NCBI GenBank assembly: GCA_031763025.1
Contig: JASSKH010000009.1
Span: 7,721,805-7,785,804, forward strand
DNA length: 64,000 bases
Reading direction: 5' to 3'
From: Macrocystis pyrifera
Lineage: Eukaryota; Sar; Phaeophyceae; Laminariales; Laminariaceae
Position numbers and translations under genes: made by a program. Numbering within the stretch: position 1 is the stretch's first letter; the number at the start of each line of letters is the position of its first letter. Below the pieces are notes generated by a model. That model was not told where the DNA came from, made no database searches, and saw nothing but the letters and a program-made list of their open reading frames with translations. Shown piece by piece: positions 1 to 13,033 of the stretch.

Positions 1-17
1 CTTGACTGTGTCTACAG

Positions 18-169
18 CCGGTGGCCCGCGCGACGGTGACCGCCTTGCCATAGCTCAGAACTAGTTCGCGGTGGGACCGACTTGCCACATCACCAATGGC
101 GACGAGAAAAAGGTCCCGTTGTTCGCTAGGCAGTACCACAAGTCGCTTCCGCACGACAGGTTCGGACAG
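18..169 (+). pseudogene. vBPO: vBPO copy 1, first visible exon (damaged)
   Basis: The 3' half reads TCHITNG and HKSLPHD, matching the N-terminal part of the brown-algal enzyme. The 5' half is ten bases shorter than the copy 2 exon and carries stops, so the frame cannot be followed. The acceptor (CTACAG just before 18) and the donor (GT at 170) are intact. At least one upstream exon must exist outside the window. Confidence 0.75.
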
Positions 170-3100
170 GTAGGCGGTAGTGTATATGAGTAGACTGTAG
201 TGTACTGGATTACGAATATGGTAGTGCTGTAGGACGAACAGTGTTGTGAACATTGTTATGAACCCCTCCTTACTTCTTTAGCTTGGCGACGTCGCTCTAA
301 AACACGCCTCTCACTGCGTAAGCTATACAGCCAGGGTACCGTTCTTGTTTTTTGGGTGGTTACCACGGCTGGCGGTCGAGTCAGATCGTTATTGTGAGGG
401 AAAACCATTACTCCGCACAAGGGAGATGATCGTATCACGTACTGTGTATATAGTGAGGCACCCACGAGGCAGTTACATAGTAAACCCACTGCTGTCTCTG
501 GAAGTGGCCACAACCAGGAAATGAGTCAATTCAATAACACTGTCATCTATATGAACCCCCCCCCGTCTCAAACGCGGTTCTTAGTAGGATGCAGCTCATT
601 CTTCATGCGACTCGCCCAACACCCCACGGCGCTTCATGCTCACTGCACGTAACATCTACCTGGTCGGTGAAAACCCGACGTGCTCCGTCCCTGTATTGTA
701 GGGATGCGAGGGTCTATGATCATGCGACTGCGGCCATGTATGACGACAAGTACACCGCCCTTGAGCCTATGAACGACGTGGCTCGCGAGAGTGATGCTGT
801 AATCATCATTGGACTGTACAGTACTAGGTTCGTCACGTCCCCCCTGTGAAGTCCCTAACGGCGTAAGGATGAGGAACGAGGTTGGAAATCATAGGGGAAC
901 GCTCAGTTTATGCAGAAGGAAAACGGATCCTATATCGATAAAATACCCCGTCACTTCTGCTACCAATCGTCTCGTATACCGTTGAAGTACAGTACGTCAG
1001 TGATACGCTTTCATCTACAGTAGTGCCGTCTCCCTCGAACGGGCAAAGTATCAAATGTGTTGTATGTATGAAATTCAGTGCAGTAAATTCGATGTCGTTC
1101 TCCTTTCGGTAGAATAAGACTACCGGCATACGAATCAATCATGCGAACCCCTTTCAACCGCCTACTTCCAGCACCTCCAGCCCCCTCAAAATGAAAGCAC
1201 CCCTACATACTGCTTTTGTTGTCGGCCGCGAACGGCGGTTCTATGTGCGCTTGTTACAACAGGTGGACCCGGCCGACTACCGGAAGTTGCTTGACTGCGT
1301 GTTTACGAGCGACATCAACGTGTGCGAGGAGGTGCCCTCTGGGGCCGCCGGACCTGGCGGGGCTAAGCTGACCAACCCGGTCGGCGGCACAGCGCACCAC
1401 GTTACTGGTGCCGACAGGTATTTACAAGCGTGCGCACATGGGTCGATTCATTCACGCATGCAACTCAGATAACTATGCTTCTGAACGTATAAGGTAGTGG
1501 ATACAACGTCTGGACGATGCTGACCTGATCGCAAGCGGTGCGTGCAAACGCGCAGTCTGATTGTTACCGCCGTTGTGGTGTGATGGACATGACGGTCAAG
1601 GTTGCCTTTGGATATTCAACAGTAAGAATAAAAATGTACCCCCCCACCGCGTTCTTCAATCAATATCGCGCTAATAGTTTATTCAAGTGCTGCTTTTGGT
1701 CCTACCCGCCTGACTGTCGATGCATATCCTCAGGCGTCCTGACCATCGTTATCGGCATTCTGGTGATGCAACAGCGACAGTGTCTTCATCACCACGCCCG
1801 ACAGCCTCCTCTCCGAAAGGCTGGTGAGCCGTCTTTGCTATTGATCTATAGTGACCGAGCATACTAATCGCGTGCTTTTTGGGAAAAGCGGGCTTCGACC
1901 GTGTCTTAGTGTCTATTTCTGTGTTTGTCGCTGCTTGTGAGTGCGCCTGCCTGCCATGCTGCAGAACTGTCATACGCTGTTGAATACATTCTTGTTGTTC
2001 CTCCTTCCTTGCGTTGATGCGATACCACATGACCGTGTAGGCCGCCCAGCAGACAGAGGTTTACTGGATGGCCCTGACCAGGGACATCCCCTTCTCGCAA
2101 TACGGCAAAGACGGGCTCGTTCGAGTAGCCGCAGGTAAGCTACACGGCATGGACACGTAGCTTTTATCTTGGTGTATTTTCGTAGAGACCGGAAGTGATC
2201 TTCATGTGTACGGAATCGACAATCACTGGACCACTCGCTGTTCTACCATCAGTAAGCTTACATACAAACCCTTCTCGAAACATCCAACGGCGTACACATA
2301 CCGTAGAATCGACACACGCTACGATAGGAATGCTGTATCACGCTTGGCCTAATATTCGTGTCTGACGGGACTCCTCAACTGAGTATTTACCCTGTATCGT
2401 CGGAACACCATTGTAGAGTTTTTCATCTCTATTCCAGTAGTTAGATACATTAAGGCTGTGGGATTGTTCATCTGACCAAACTTGCATTGTTTGTCCAAGT
2501 CAGTGTTTGGGTGAAGGATGTACGTGTATCTCCTGAGGTAAGCAGCCTCCAAACACGTAGGTGCATTCTTACCTTAGCATGTGTCTAACCCTCAGCACTT
2601 TCCACGCTCCTCTCTCCGATGCTTGCTTGGAACTCGATCAGAGAACTTGCAGGCCCTACCTGACTTCACCGGGCTGAGCATCCCCAGGAGCGCGGACGGA
2701 ACGATCGACCCTGTCACCCAACTGTTCCGGACGGAATGGCCGGGTGTAACCACCGGTCCTGTGGTTTCTCAGTTCATGCTGTCGGACTTCCCGATTGATT
2801 CTATCGTGGTGCCGCCTAAGGCGGTCACCCTTTTCCCGGGGATGGACTACATGACGGCCTTCCAGCCGTGGCTCGATGTGCAGGTGGGCATATAATTATG
2901 GTGTGTATGCTGTATTGCTAGGTTTTAGACGGCTCAGAGTGAGACGGCCCCTACCTTTCATTCACGCTGAGTGTGCACTCGAAAGCATATATTCGGCTGG
3001 ACTCGAGCAGCACCCTATACATACGAAGTACATCTGTGGGTTTTGTGTGGTTGGAGCTATATGGAAGGATGGTTGTCAAGCGCCAACGTTCGGGGCACAC

Positions 3101-3349
3101 CTGTACTTAGGCAGAACCCGCTATCACGTTCTCCTGGTATTCTGAAATCTAGCTAGAGGCCCTATTCTGTCTGCAGGTGCATATTAGTTACCCGAGAACA
3201 CAATATTTTTTCGCGCCACTGTTCTGTACTTTTGGTTCTCTTGCTCTCTTTCGATGTATCATCTGAACGTTTCGTCTGCTGGTTTTTCCTACGGCAACTG
3301 ACACTATAGCTAACGCTTGCCCTTTCGGCAATATTGTCTCCGGGTCCAG

Positions 3350-3631
3350 AACGGTGCTTCCACCGTGGAGACTATATTCGTCGACCCGAATGAGCCGCTC
3401 TTCATCCGAAACGGCCGAGACTTGGCCAACCTCTCATTCACCGATCAGCTGTAAACGGAGGCTTTCCGCGCGGCGCTCATCTTGCTGCTCACACAAGGCG
3501 TGCTTGGGGGCTCTGTCGGGCCCTACACGGAATCCGAGCGTCAGCGGGGGTTTACTACCTTCGGCGAGTCGCACATTCTCACCCAGATGGCCTCGGCCAG
3601 CTCTGCCACGCGCCATGCGTGGTATGCTAAG
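3350..3631 (+). pseudogene. vBPO: vBPO copy 1, exon 6 with premature stop
   Basis: The exon corresponds to the NGASTVETIF...HAWYAK block of copy 2. A tyrosine codon (TAC in copy 2) is TAA here at 3452-3454, about 35 codons into the exon. It also holds one extra codon near 3487. The final Lys, which binds vanadate in the family, is kept. Confidence 0.85.
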
Positions 3632-4787
3632 GTGCGATCTACATGTATGCGGGGGAACACCGGGTCTCGTTTCCTTTCCCGTTTGTGTGCAACTGAAATG
3701 AGTGCCCCTGTGGCGACGATGATGACTGGATCTTGGGAGTATTGTATGTAGCGCCCAACCTGACTACGTAAGCTATGTTAGGTACCGTGGCGGTTGCGGC
3801 AGCTACTGTAATGTGTGAGCGCTGTCAAACCTATGAACGGCATTTCCGCCATGTGACTCTCCAATGATTCTTCAAGCCAATACATGTGGTTTGGGTGACA
3901 TATATTATACTGTATATTGAACGCAGGAACCAGTTCATGGTTGTATTAATCGTTTAGGACCTCACCACGGCGGACAACGCATGCTGCTGGGCACGTCGCC
4001 TGCTCCAGGGAGGAAGTAGTGCACGACCACGTCGTACGGTTTAGGATCCATCTGCTGTAATCCCGGCCGCATGCCGCCACGTTTGATAGCTGTAATCACT
4101 ACAGTAGCACGACTTGCCATCTAATACATCTCCGAATAGCATTCACGAAGATGTCGACTTATCTATGTCTCCCCCCGGCCCACCAACTCATCATAAACGA
4201 TACAACAGTGGCAAGTGCACCGCGTGCTGAGGCCCAAGGCGTACAGTGGCCTCCTGCACAACACGCTCGTGGGGGACGTCATCACCCCGTTGCCGGAATC
4301 CATTCTGAAGAACACGGTCAGTATATGACGGTGCATGTCTACCGCTTGTTCAGAACGTTCGGCTGGGGGGATATACGACGTCGTTGTTTGTAAACCTGGA
4401 GCGCTACGATCGCCTGAACTCGAAATATTGAATACCTGCAGAACTCAGCTGCAGATGGTCCGAAACTGATGTGGCCGCCAAGCGGGTATAGAAGGGAAGG
4501 GAGCAGTTATGGTCGTTGACCTACAGCGAAACGAACGTGCAATATGTCATGTCCGTCGGCACGTATTCGCTGTCAAATGTTTCGTTATCTGCAGCTGGCG
4601 AAAGGAGAGAAAATCATAAACGCCCGTGAGCACTATCGCATGCACCATAGTTGCACGCTCCAGGGATGCTCGATGAGCAACTGATGGCGGGATACAGCCT
4701 ATCACCGTTCCGTGGACGATCACGCGTGGTGCCGCGCTGACGTGTTTCCTGAGTTGTTTGGAACGTCTCACCGATGGACGCTCGCAG

Positions 4788-4946
4788 GATCTTCTCTCCC
4801 GGGTGAAGAAGCACAATTCCGGACAAAACCCAGACGGCGAGAAGACCTTCCTGCTCCCCATGGCGGTCGCTGAGGGCTCTCCCACGCACCCTGCGTACCC
4901 TAGCGGGCATGCCATCAACCTCGGTGGCTACATCACCGCGCTTAAG
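4788..4946 (+). pseudogene. vBPO: vBPO copy 1, exon 8 carrying the vanadate pocket
   Basis: Open throughout and nearly identical to the copy 2 exon. It encodes LLPMAVAEGS followed by PTHPAYPSGHAINLGG. The two His residues correspond to His411 and His418 of the Ascophyllum enzyme; the second is the acid-base histidine. Confidence 0.9.
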
Positions 4947-5483
4947 GTAAGAGCTATCATACGCTGCTTGCGGTGGGCGATTCACTCCTTCTACCCACTT
5001 AAAACGATGAAACAAGACACATCAAGTGTGGTCTTATCACCAGTCCTATATGGTGTGAGAGCAGCGTACACGTATAGCATATCATGCAGCACACGTCTCG
5101 TGCATCTTCTGTGCTTGCGTTAGTGTCCGTGTGCTCCATCCATTGTATCTTCTACTCCGGCTGTTTCCGATTTGCTTCGTATAGTCGACGCTGTAACAAT
5201 AGCATCACTTGGTTTCGAAAATATATGCCTTTGAAGCCCAAAGCACGCCATGAACGTACTTGATTTGGGCCATGGCGATACAACAACATTTGGAAATCAA
5301 TCGAGGATTCGTGCTCGAACCACGATACAGCTACTATGCTAGGCTCTTGTAACGAAACCATTTCTACCCCACCACCGCTGGAACGTTGCCTCTATCCTTT
5401 GGCCTGAGGCGTTACCCCACCCATATCATTTGGCGAGTGCGTGCAGTATCTTAATCCAACGTTCCCCAAATCCTTCTCGGCAG

Positions 5484-5656
5484 GCATCCGTCGGATTCGA
5501 GGCGGGAAGAAGTGTTTCCCCAACCCCGTAGTCTCCAACGACGCGGGGACTGAGAGGGTTACCTTCGTGCCGACCGGAACGGAGTTGCTAGACAAGTGCA
5601 TCGACGAGAATGGCAAGCTAACAAAGGGCCTCACCATCGAAGGAGAGCTCAACAAG
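5484..5656 (+). pseudogene. vBPO: vBPO copy 1, exon 9 with frameshift
   Basis: This exon is 173 nt against 174 nt in copy 2. One base is missing within the stretch encoding GFEAGQKCFP, so the downstream CFPNPVVSND and ELNK residues sit in another frame from the acceptor. Confidence 0.8.
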
Positions 5657-7231
5657 GTGAGAAAACAACAAAAATTGGTTTCGAGAGCACAGGTGGGATG
5701 CGCGGAAAGTGGCGAAGAGTTTTCTTTATTGGTTTGACAAAAAGGCGAAAAATGGCCTGTTTCCCTGCCTGATCAGTCCATCAAATGGTTCGTTCTTCTG
5801 AATCGCGTACATTAGGTATGTTGAGACCACTCCTTCCATCTGCGAGTTAATTCCGCCTGTCACTCGAGACAATCTCCTGGTGCAGGTATCCTTGGCGTTT
5901 AGGTTCATGCCGCAATAGCCCAAAAGAACCAATCAGGATTCCTCTCCTCTACAAGACCACTCGATCGTTCTGCTCCATCTATGGCACATTTATGTGCAGA
6001 TATTTCGTTTTACGAACTTGTCGGGAGCAACTCATTCGCCATCCATTTTACGCCCCTGAAACTTGCATTTCTCTAGAGCAATTGAGGCGCACCGACAGAC
6101 TATAGGACCGCCTCTTTCCTTGATCTGATGCCTGCACATGCCCCCGCCCGTATTATATCTTGGGACACACCAGGTCGCCTCCAACGTGATCATCGGTAGG
6201 TCAATACTCGGTGTCCACTGGAGGATGGATGGCGTCTACGGGGCCCTCATGGGAGAGACTAGCGCAGTCCGTCGCTTGCAGCAGGTGCGTTGGAATTGAG
6301 TGTTGTGTCGCGAATCTGAGCAGTACTATCGATCATGCCTCACGCAACACCATAGCGTATGAGGAAAGCTACACAGCATCCAAAAGGTACTCGTTGGTTG
6401 ATTAGTGTCTATGTACAGAGTCTTTGCCTCTTCTTTACAAGCGTGTTCACTCTAGTAAGAGTCGTCTTTGTGCCCTACCACCGTGCCACCCAAGGCTTGC
6501 GGTCTCGTTTCCCAAACATCACCTTCAAATGACGCGTGAACACCCCGTCCGCTCTTTTGACCCAACCTCCCCGTCGCATCGTCTCGCTGACAGGAGCTGC
6601 CCGGACTTCCGGAGGCTCGCGTTGTTGATGGCGCTAGCAGCGACGATATCCCCCCGGCGACGTACAAGTTCCGCCTTTACAGCGACAAGCAGCTCGAGCT
6701 GTTCGGTTCCAACTTGTACAGGCTGGACGGTCAGCTCTGCAAGGGGAAATACACCGGGGACGACTTCTGCGACGTGAGTCGGTGTTGAATTCTGGCTATA
6801 GTATACAGCTGGTACTCCATTTTGGGTTGTTTCAATATCTTGATCTTTACTGTGGTGGAGTTGCACTACATTCGACATATGGCCGTGGTGTTTTGCTTCG
6901 ACTTACCGTTATGGTAAAACAATATTGTTTCTGCGCATCGTATCATGATGTCTTGATCGCACCCCCGCCATCGTTGGTCTAAGCACCGATTTTTCCACTG
7001 TAGTACACGCATTTTCGCCGGTTGGACTGGCTCTGTTATATTCGCTGGACGTATTTTCAGTTGCATGCTCGTTTCCGCTGCGATACCCAATCCTTGGGCC
7101 CTGACTGCAAGTGTGTACGACCGCACTGTTGAACAGTTGTGGCGCTGACGAACAGGATTCCCTGTTCACGGTTTCCCTCCCCTGCCTTGCTTCAACGCGT
7201 CTCTGGACACCGCGCTGCATCGAATTTCCAG

Positions 7232-7282
7232 GTGATAAATGAGGACATGTTCGACACTTTTGAACATATCGTCGAGCTATGA
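7232..7282 (+). pseudogene. vBPO: vBPO copy 1, last exon (shortened tail)
   Basis: Encodes VINEDMFDTFEHIVEL and a TGA. Copies 2 and 3 carry an extra KHRATFSLH-type stretch before the same Glu-Leu-stop ending, so about 30 nt are missing here without a frame change. Confidence 0.8.
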
Positions 7283-8372
7283 TCAACGTTACGGGCCTGA
7301 GGGTTCCCCATAGAGCCAGTTGCGTTCGATAGTACTATACATAGCCCACATGTGCCGTTCAGTTTTGCATGATGGTGGATCAGGGGGAACCCTCGGCGCA
7401 CCGGGAGTAGCAGAATGCGTCCACTGATTTGGGGGCGCGTTGGACACTACGTTACAAGACGCTGTTAAAGCTGCGTCGATATGACCTGTGCATCCCATTG
7501 TGGGGGGAACGTCCGCTTGTGTGTGGTCCATCGGTGTTTGTGCACTGTCCATCGCTGCCTACGGCAGGGTACGATATATCTGTGGACGCGTTTGTGTGTG
7601 CGCGCACGTAAATGTGTTCGGTTCTTTCCTCCTCGTCGTATCACGTCATTGTAGGCTGACGAGGGGGCAATATATTTTAATATATATGTGTTCATGGGCG
7701 CACACTGCGGTGCAGCAAAAGCGTGCGAAAACACCTTCAGCCAGAAGAAGAAGTGCACCAAGTACCGTGTGCAACGAAGCACTTGATACGTATCGATCCG
7801 TAGTGATAACAGGGAGGCCTTTCTACTTTGCCTTGACAATACGAAATGTATTTGGTGTGATTAGTTCCAGTGCGGGCCGATTGGATCGTACTCGAAACTG
7901 ATTCTGCATTCCACGATAGATGTTGTCACAGGAAGCAGGGTCCAGCCACTGTGCATATATTCAACGGAGTTTCGATGTCCTCAACATTCTAGGATATAGG
8001 GCCACACGGTAACAGGTGTTTCCTATGAGTTGAGACTGACAGGGTTGAGTGTGAACGCGAGGAAGGTTGCTGCCGTCAGAGCTCCGTGTGCCATCTATGA
8101 GTGAGAGTTGTCTACGTGAGTGAAAGGTGGCAAGACAAATCACAGTTGCATTGCGCTCCTTGCTCTTACTCGCGTGCCTGTGAAATAATGATGTACTTCG
8201 GTTATTCGTGACAACAGCATGGTGTTGCTGCGTGTAAAGAAGATGGTGCATGATCAGTAAAATGGTTTGCCACTGAATTATCAGTGTTTTCGTAAATGAT
8301 GTTCGTTCCAACAAGTGTTTGATTGTTAGCCAGGGGTAATTGCGCTTTAGTCAAGTGTTTACGACTTACCTT
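7283..8372. other. vBPO copy 1 downstream flank, then no gene seen
   Basis: Up to about 7.83 kb this DNA is alignable with the flank of copy 2 (for example TATCGATCCGTAG in both, here near 7794), marking the 3' edge of the direct duplication. Beyond that I see no gene. Several short open frames here have no recognisable motif. Confidence 0.6.
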
Positions 8373-8545
8373 GAGTGCTGGTAATCGCTAGCCATGATCA
8401 GCACTTCCGTTAAGTTTCTATCGTGTCGAGCAAGTGCTGGTGTTCACTAGCGTCTCTGCTGTAGTCAAGTTTCAGTCAATTCTGTCGAATACTGGTTATC
8501 GCTACGTAGTCATGACCAGTGCATTTGTTAGCACTAACGTTGAGA
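8373..8545. repeat. degenerate tandem repeat, about 57-bp unit, three copies
   Basis: The core AGTGCTGGTNNTCNCTA recurs at about 8374, 8433 and 8489, followed each time by a similar GTCAAGTTT or CATGANCAGTGC stretch. Weaker echoes continue on both sides (8.31-8.61 kb). Confidence 0.6.
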
Positions 8546-9376
8546 GGAGGTGTTAAGTGTAAGCTGGGTAGTCTATACATTCGTAGTCAACGCTCAGTGC
8601 ATGTAGTTACTGTTAGTAGCAGCATTGAGGACGAGAGCTGCCGTGTTAAGGATATAGCCAATGGATAATGCATCGCTGTTCACCCAGTGTAAACGTTGTG
8701 CAGTATTCAGATTGCTGGTGTGGAACACTCCCCGGTACCATCTCAGAATCGAAAATGTGCACGGATACTCGTATGGAGATGTAGATCGGGACATACCATA
8801 TAATCAGAGAGATACAGAGGACCGACGACGATACCGGGCACAGACGACCTTCGATTCGAAGGGCACACCTCATAACAGGGACTGAGAACAGGACCAATAC
8901 GGTGCTATCGTGATGTGGCGGTTTTTCAATGGCGGGTGAGTATGGAGGCGTGCGAGGCAAGGGTGGACAGCGAAGGAAATAAACATCGTAAACGTTCTCC
9001 AGCCTTATCCTCTCCAACCCTAAAACCGCGATACTCCGAGGGTTGGCGACGACAGTGTGCTCGAAACTATGGTCGTAGCCCGTGGCGGTGCCAGGCAAAG
9101 TCGCTTTGTTGGCTCGGCCTGAAACGTTTCGTCGTACTGTAGTTGGATCGGTCCCCGATCCGTAAGTTTGGACGCCACCGACTGTTGGAGCATGCCTACG
9201 GCAAACAGCCTGTCGTGCCACCATGCTTCCAAACAGAAACATGTGCTACGGATAGTATAAATGGGGGATACCAGAACCCAAGTACGCTCATTCACCTTCG
9301 GTCGAAGTTTCAACCTCTGATCACCTGCAACAAACAAGGGTCTAAAGCCACATAATGCAACGAAAGGCGCGAACTA
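8546..9376. other. no recognised gene
   Basis: A 198-codon minus-strand open frame (8646-9242) overlaps open frames on the other strand. It shows no family motif, signal peptide or domain that I recognise and is probably fortuitous. Confidence 0.5.
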
Positions 9377-10150
9377 ATGCCCAGCGGTACGAGCCTGGAG
9401 CGCGGCTGCGGAGGTTTGCCCGCATACACACCGCCATCGCGCCATGTAGCGGAGCCTCAACGCAAAAACCGCAATATCAAGACATTGCGACAAGCGGTTG
9501 CAGCTCATTTAGTGCCCCCCGAGCCACGCGCGGACGCACACAACCTCACGCCCGAAATGCGTGTTTTTCGGGCGGTTACCGCGCCGGTGTACGATTACTT
9601 CGATGCTTGTGCGGAAATCATACCAAACCATTTCTCTCTTGCTTTTTGTAATGAATCCTTGTGCGATAACTCCGATCCGTGCGATGACCCGCATCCTTGC
9701 GGCACATGGCTCTGCAGGAGGCTCATGGGCGTATTAGTTATGGTGCTGCTGATGTGGCCTGGTGATACCTACTTTTCGCGGCAATTGGTTTCATCCGAGC
9801 GGCCGCACCATGTCCTCGTGGCCGTTGCCGTGCCACTAGGGCAGAAGGTACAGCCGCCGGGGTCACAGAGACCGAGTGACACCGTCTTCATAGCCGCAGC
9901 CGTGCCCGTAGCAGCCACAAAGGCGGCCTTGATCGCGGTGACGGCTGGTGCTGTAAGTGGTGGCAGCCGCCGGGGCACCGCTCACAAGCGCTGCCGCAAC
10001 GACGTTGGAGGGGAAGTAAGACAGGATTCGTGGCTCCAAGGCAGCTTCTGCCTGTTCGGTAGATTGTGTAGCGGGCGGGCTTCACAACATACCGTGGGTG
10101 GTCCGGCCGACCGTCGAGTAAGTGCTTTGGTGAAGGCGTGGAGGGAATGA
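9377..10150 (+). CDS. long open frame, unrecognised, doubtful gene
   Basis: A 257-codon frame in a locally GC-rich stretch. The first 90 residues are charged and plausible as protein (LTPEMRVFRAVTAPVYDYF). A short hydrophobic stretch follows (RRLMGVLVMVLLMW), and the rest is Ala/Val-rich and then Arg-rich. I recognise no domain. Overlapping open frames of 70-100 codons on the minus strand suggest that base composition alone may keep the frame open. It could be a decayed exon of an unknown gene. Confidence 0.2.
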   Translation: MPSGTSLERGCGGLPAYTPPSRHVAEPQRKNRNIKTLRQAVAAHLVPPEPRADAHNLTPEMRVFRAVTAPVYDYFDACAEIIPNHFSLAFCNESLCDNSDPCDDPHPCGTWLCRRLMGVLVMVLLMWPGDTYFSRQLVSSERPHHVLVAVAVPLGQKVQPPGSQRPSDTVFIAAAVPVAATKAALIAVTAGAVSGGSRRGTAHKRCRNDVGGEVRQDSWLQGSFCLFGRLCSGRASQHTVGGPADRRVSALVKAWRE

Positions 10151-11952
10151 GCGAAGAAGGGACCAACAGAGTAGCCCTGATACCTGGTGGCTGGAGCATG
10201 CATGGGAAGTGCCTGAAAACGATTATCGAATCGCGAACGCGCGTCTGCTGGTGGTGGTGGATCGGTCCAGCAGGTTCATCTCTGCCTGAGCGTCAAAGTT
10301 CAATCATTCCACGGCTGTGGCTAGAACGCCTCCTACGTTGTCAAGGTTTGCCGTGTCGCTATTGGTCACTAGCATTGCAGGGGGTGAGGTCAGGGCCAAG
10401 GTGGCCACTCACTGGTGTCAGTGGGCAGGAAAATAACTCCGCCATGAGCCCGCCGACCGCCCTCGTGGTCATACGTCGGTTGAGGGGGTGGAAAAGGGGT
10501 TCATGACCTGTTGTAGGAGGTTCGTCGCAATTAGATGGATCGGTGAGGGGAGTGCGTCGTGGCGATGTGCTGCACGATGTGGTGACGCGGTGAGAGGAGT
10601 ATCTTACGCCGGTCGGCGCTTACTCGTCGGGGAACGTGCAAGGGCAATACGTTCCATTCTTCTCGCTACCGTTCAAGGTCAGCACCGTCGATAGTGGTAC
10701 ATAATTACGGATGCCAAATTGACGTCGAAGTTCCCAGGCTTCTATCTGGAGGGGTGTTACAGTGACGGGCGTCGAAGAACAACAGAGGGTCGCTTGGATA
10801 GAAGTACCACACTGTTGTCAGGCCGCGACTGGAACGGCTTTCGCGGGCGCCGACGGTTTGAGCCGAGCGGTTGTAAGAGTGTATACAACTTGCGGGCGCC
10901 GTCATGTCGGACGCAGTGCAATAATGGCGATTGACGGGAGCTTCGCCGTCGCGGAATGATGCTACAGTAGGTTCCGGAACGCCCAAGACAGGATTTGCGG
11001 CTTCCCCGCGGCAGCGAGTACAGGGCGGTATGGAAGACCTAGTGCGGGAAACGACGCACCTGACGGCAGGGGTGCTCGCTTTTGACCAATGATAGTTATG
11101 CATCGAGCAGGATAGATGTTTTTACGCCTGGCCGTCAGTGAGCAGCAGACAACCCATGGCGCAAAAACCATTTCTCGGAAGAGCAATGTTTCCTCCTCGT
11201 TAGGTTTCCAGTTTCGCTCAATACGTAGCTCTAGCACTGTCTTTGGTTCAGACCCTCACCACTTGCCAAAAAACGAGTGTCACTGTCTAGTTTCTCTTCT
11301 TGTCGATACGATCAGAACAACGTCTCTTTTCTAGTGTTGGGCGCTTAGACGTATTGACCGATTGAAGGCGTAAAATACAACTATATTCCATCCAGATTTT
11401 ATGTAGTATTATCCGGTGTACGGCAGCTCAACCTCCTACTGAGTAACGACTCCCCAAGGAATCCGAGTACTTATCACCTGCCGTTAGCTACGTCTCGCAC
11501 GCCTAAACGTGGTTCGCTGGTGTGGTCCCCTCGTTGCTGCGACCCCGTAGATATACTAATAAGTGTCGGTTTATTCAGCGTATTCATTACCTGAAGGTCC
11601 GAATTTTGTGTGATATGTTTGTTATCGTAACCAGCCTCCTCTTTTATGTGAATGGTTGCTGTTTTAGAGAGTTACCGCTGATTGTTCTTTCTCAGCGCCA
11701 CAGCTCACGTAGCTTAGGCCTACCCTGCTGCTCACTGCTGTGGGATGTACTGCCGTAGTTCATTGCTCCGCAGCAGGGTTCACACAGGAAAACTACCGAA
11801 TCAGCGGCTAAGGCGACAGATCGGCGAAGGACAAAGGTAAACGGGTGACACGGTCAAACCACACAGAAGAGAACACAGAAATGCTCGAAAAAAAATAATA
11901 AGAGCGCCTTGGGCCAATATGGGTGCTCCTCCTGCTCCAGCACCTGTTTCCC
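10151..11952. other. no recognised gene
   Basis: GC-rich up to about 11.1 kb, then more neutral in composition. Short overlapping open frames occur on both strands, none with motifs I recognise. Any promoter of the downstream oxidoreductase gene would lie in the last part, but no element can be pointed to. Confidence 0.5.
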
Positions 11953-12280
11953 ATGATGGATCTGGCGAAGAACCCTCCCCTAGCAGGGCTGGGCCGGGCT
12001 CAAGAGGAAAGTGCCTGAGCAGCGGGTGTGATCAAACGTTGGATCCTCGACGAGTCGGCAGCGGTAGCGGCCACGGCGCAGCTGCGCGTAATCGCGGCGC
12101 TTGCGCTACTGTTCGTTTGTCTCCTTTCCAGTCATATCAACAAGAGGAGCAGGGAGGCTCGGGGGCAGGCAGAGGAGAAGCTTCGCATTGGGAGAGGAGA
12201 TAGGGGATGGATCTTAAAACTCAGCAGCACCGGCGATCTGGCACCTCATTAAGATGTCACTGTGATCGGCTCTGGATACG
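11953..12280 (+). pseudogene. GMC/hydrolase gene, exon 1: N-terminal anchor and start of FAD fold
   Basis: One frame from ATGATGGATCTGG runs to a GTGAGC donor. It encodes a hydrophobic segment (VIAALALLFVCLLSSHI) after a basic KRW, then APH-stop-DVTVIGSGYG, the first half of the Rossmann GxGxxG motif. There are two in-frame stops: a TGA before the anchor and a TAA replacing the usual Tyr or Phe before DVTVIG. The donor leaves phase 1, which fits the acceptor at 18300. Confidence 0.7.
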
Positions 12281-13033
12281 GTGAGCGCACTGGTGGTTTG
12301 CATTGTCGGCAGTTTCGGTTCATTCTCATTTGTTCTCACCCATTACTTGCTGAGCGCGCTGCGCTAATTGTGAGATGAAGCCGCTGTTACAGGTCACGGC
12401 CTATTTCCGCGGTACGTGTGCCGCTGATCGTTCCCAACACCGCTCACATGCACGTCCGTTTTTTGTAAACACTGAATTTGGCCTGGTACCCCCGTGTGGA
12501 CTGAGTTAATTATGGTGCGTGATGAACAAGCATTATTATGCAACGTAGTTTCGAAGCTCTGAAAACTCTTCTTGGGGTTTCAGTGGCAGCTTTCAGCCCG
12601 GTAGCTATATGGGTATCAGCACTGGGATCGCTGCGCTGATCTGCGTCATGTAATGAAGTACGTAAATGCCTAAAAACAAATCATGCAGCGGCAATACTAC
12701 GCCCGAACAGGGACGAACGGCATGCGCACACATGCATATTGTACGAATCGGTCCACTTTGTTTTCGTCGAATTCCGCATGCTGACAACGTAGTTTGCGTT
12801 CGAAATACATTTAGCTTTATCTCTACAGCCTTTTCCTTGACCCATCCGCTGGATTGATGCAGCATATGGTGTGGTGTGACTGTAGAATATGAACGAAGAC
12901 ATCGAACTGCCCGGCCTAAACAAAATAGAAAACGCCAATCTCGCAGGAGCCCTTCGCTTTTGCGAGTGACCAGCTTGCATCTACAATCGTATAAATCTCT
13001 GTTCGCTTCACGCGCTTTTTTCTCTCTCTTGTA

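Larger units (their letters stand above)
18..7282 (+). pseudogene. vBPO: vanadium-dependent bromoperoxidase, copy 1 (decayed; 5' end outside window)
   Basis: The family product oxidises bromide or iodide with H2O2 at a vanadate cofactor and is normally secreted to the cell wall. Twelve exons can be placed by homology to copy 2: 18-169, 1263-1417, 1775-1823, 2041-2134, 2642-2883, 3350-3631, 4209-4316, 4788-4946, 5484-5656, 6174-6284, 6594-6773 and 7232-7282, all with GT-AG borders and matching phases. The pocket residues are still readable: Lys ending exon 6 and Arg in VLRPK (exon 7), His, Ser, Gly and His in SPTHPAYPSGHA (exon 8), Arg and His in GRSILGVHWR (exon 10). The gene is dead: exon 1 is scrambled, exon 6 has an in-frame TAA at 3452, exon 9 lacks one base, and the C-terminal exon is shortened by about ten codons. 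The TAG at 2038-2040 is the intron acceptor, not a stop. Introns align with those of copy 2, so this is a segmental duplicate. Confidence 0.9.

Noticed and set aside
2038-2040. Apparent stop codon at the start of vBPO copy 1 exon 4
   Set aside because: Copy 2 has CAG at the same place and phase analysis shows it is the intron acceptor AG, so TAG here is only the splice site.
8646-9242. 198-codon minus-strand open frame
   Set aside because: No recognisable motif, overlapped by open frames on the other strand, and not conserved in any duplicate in the window.
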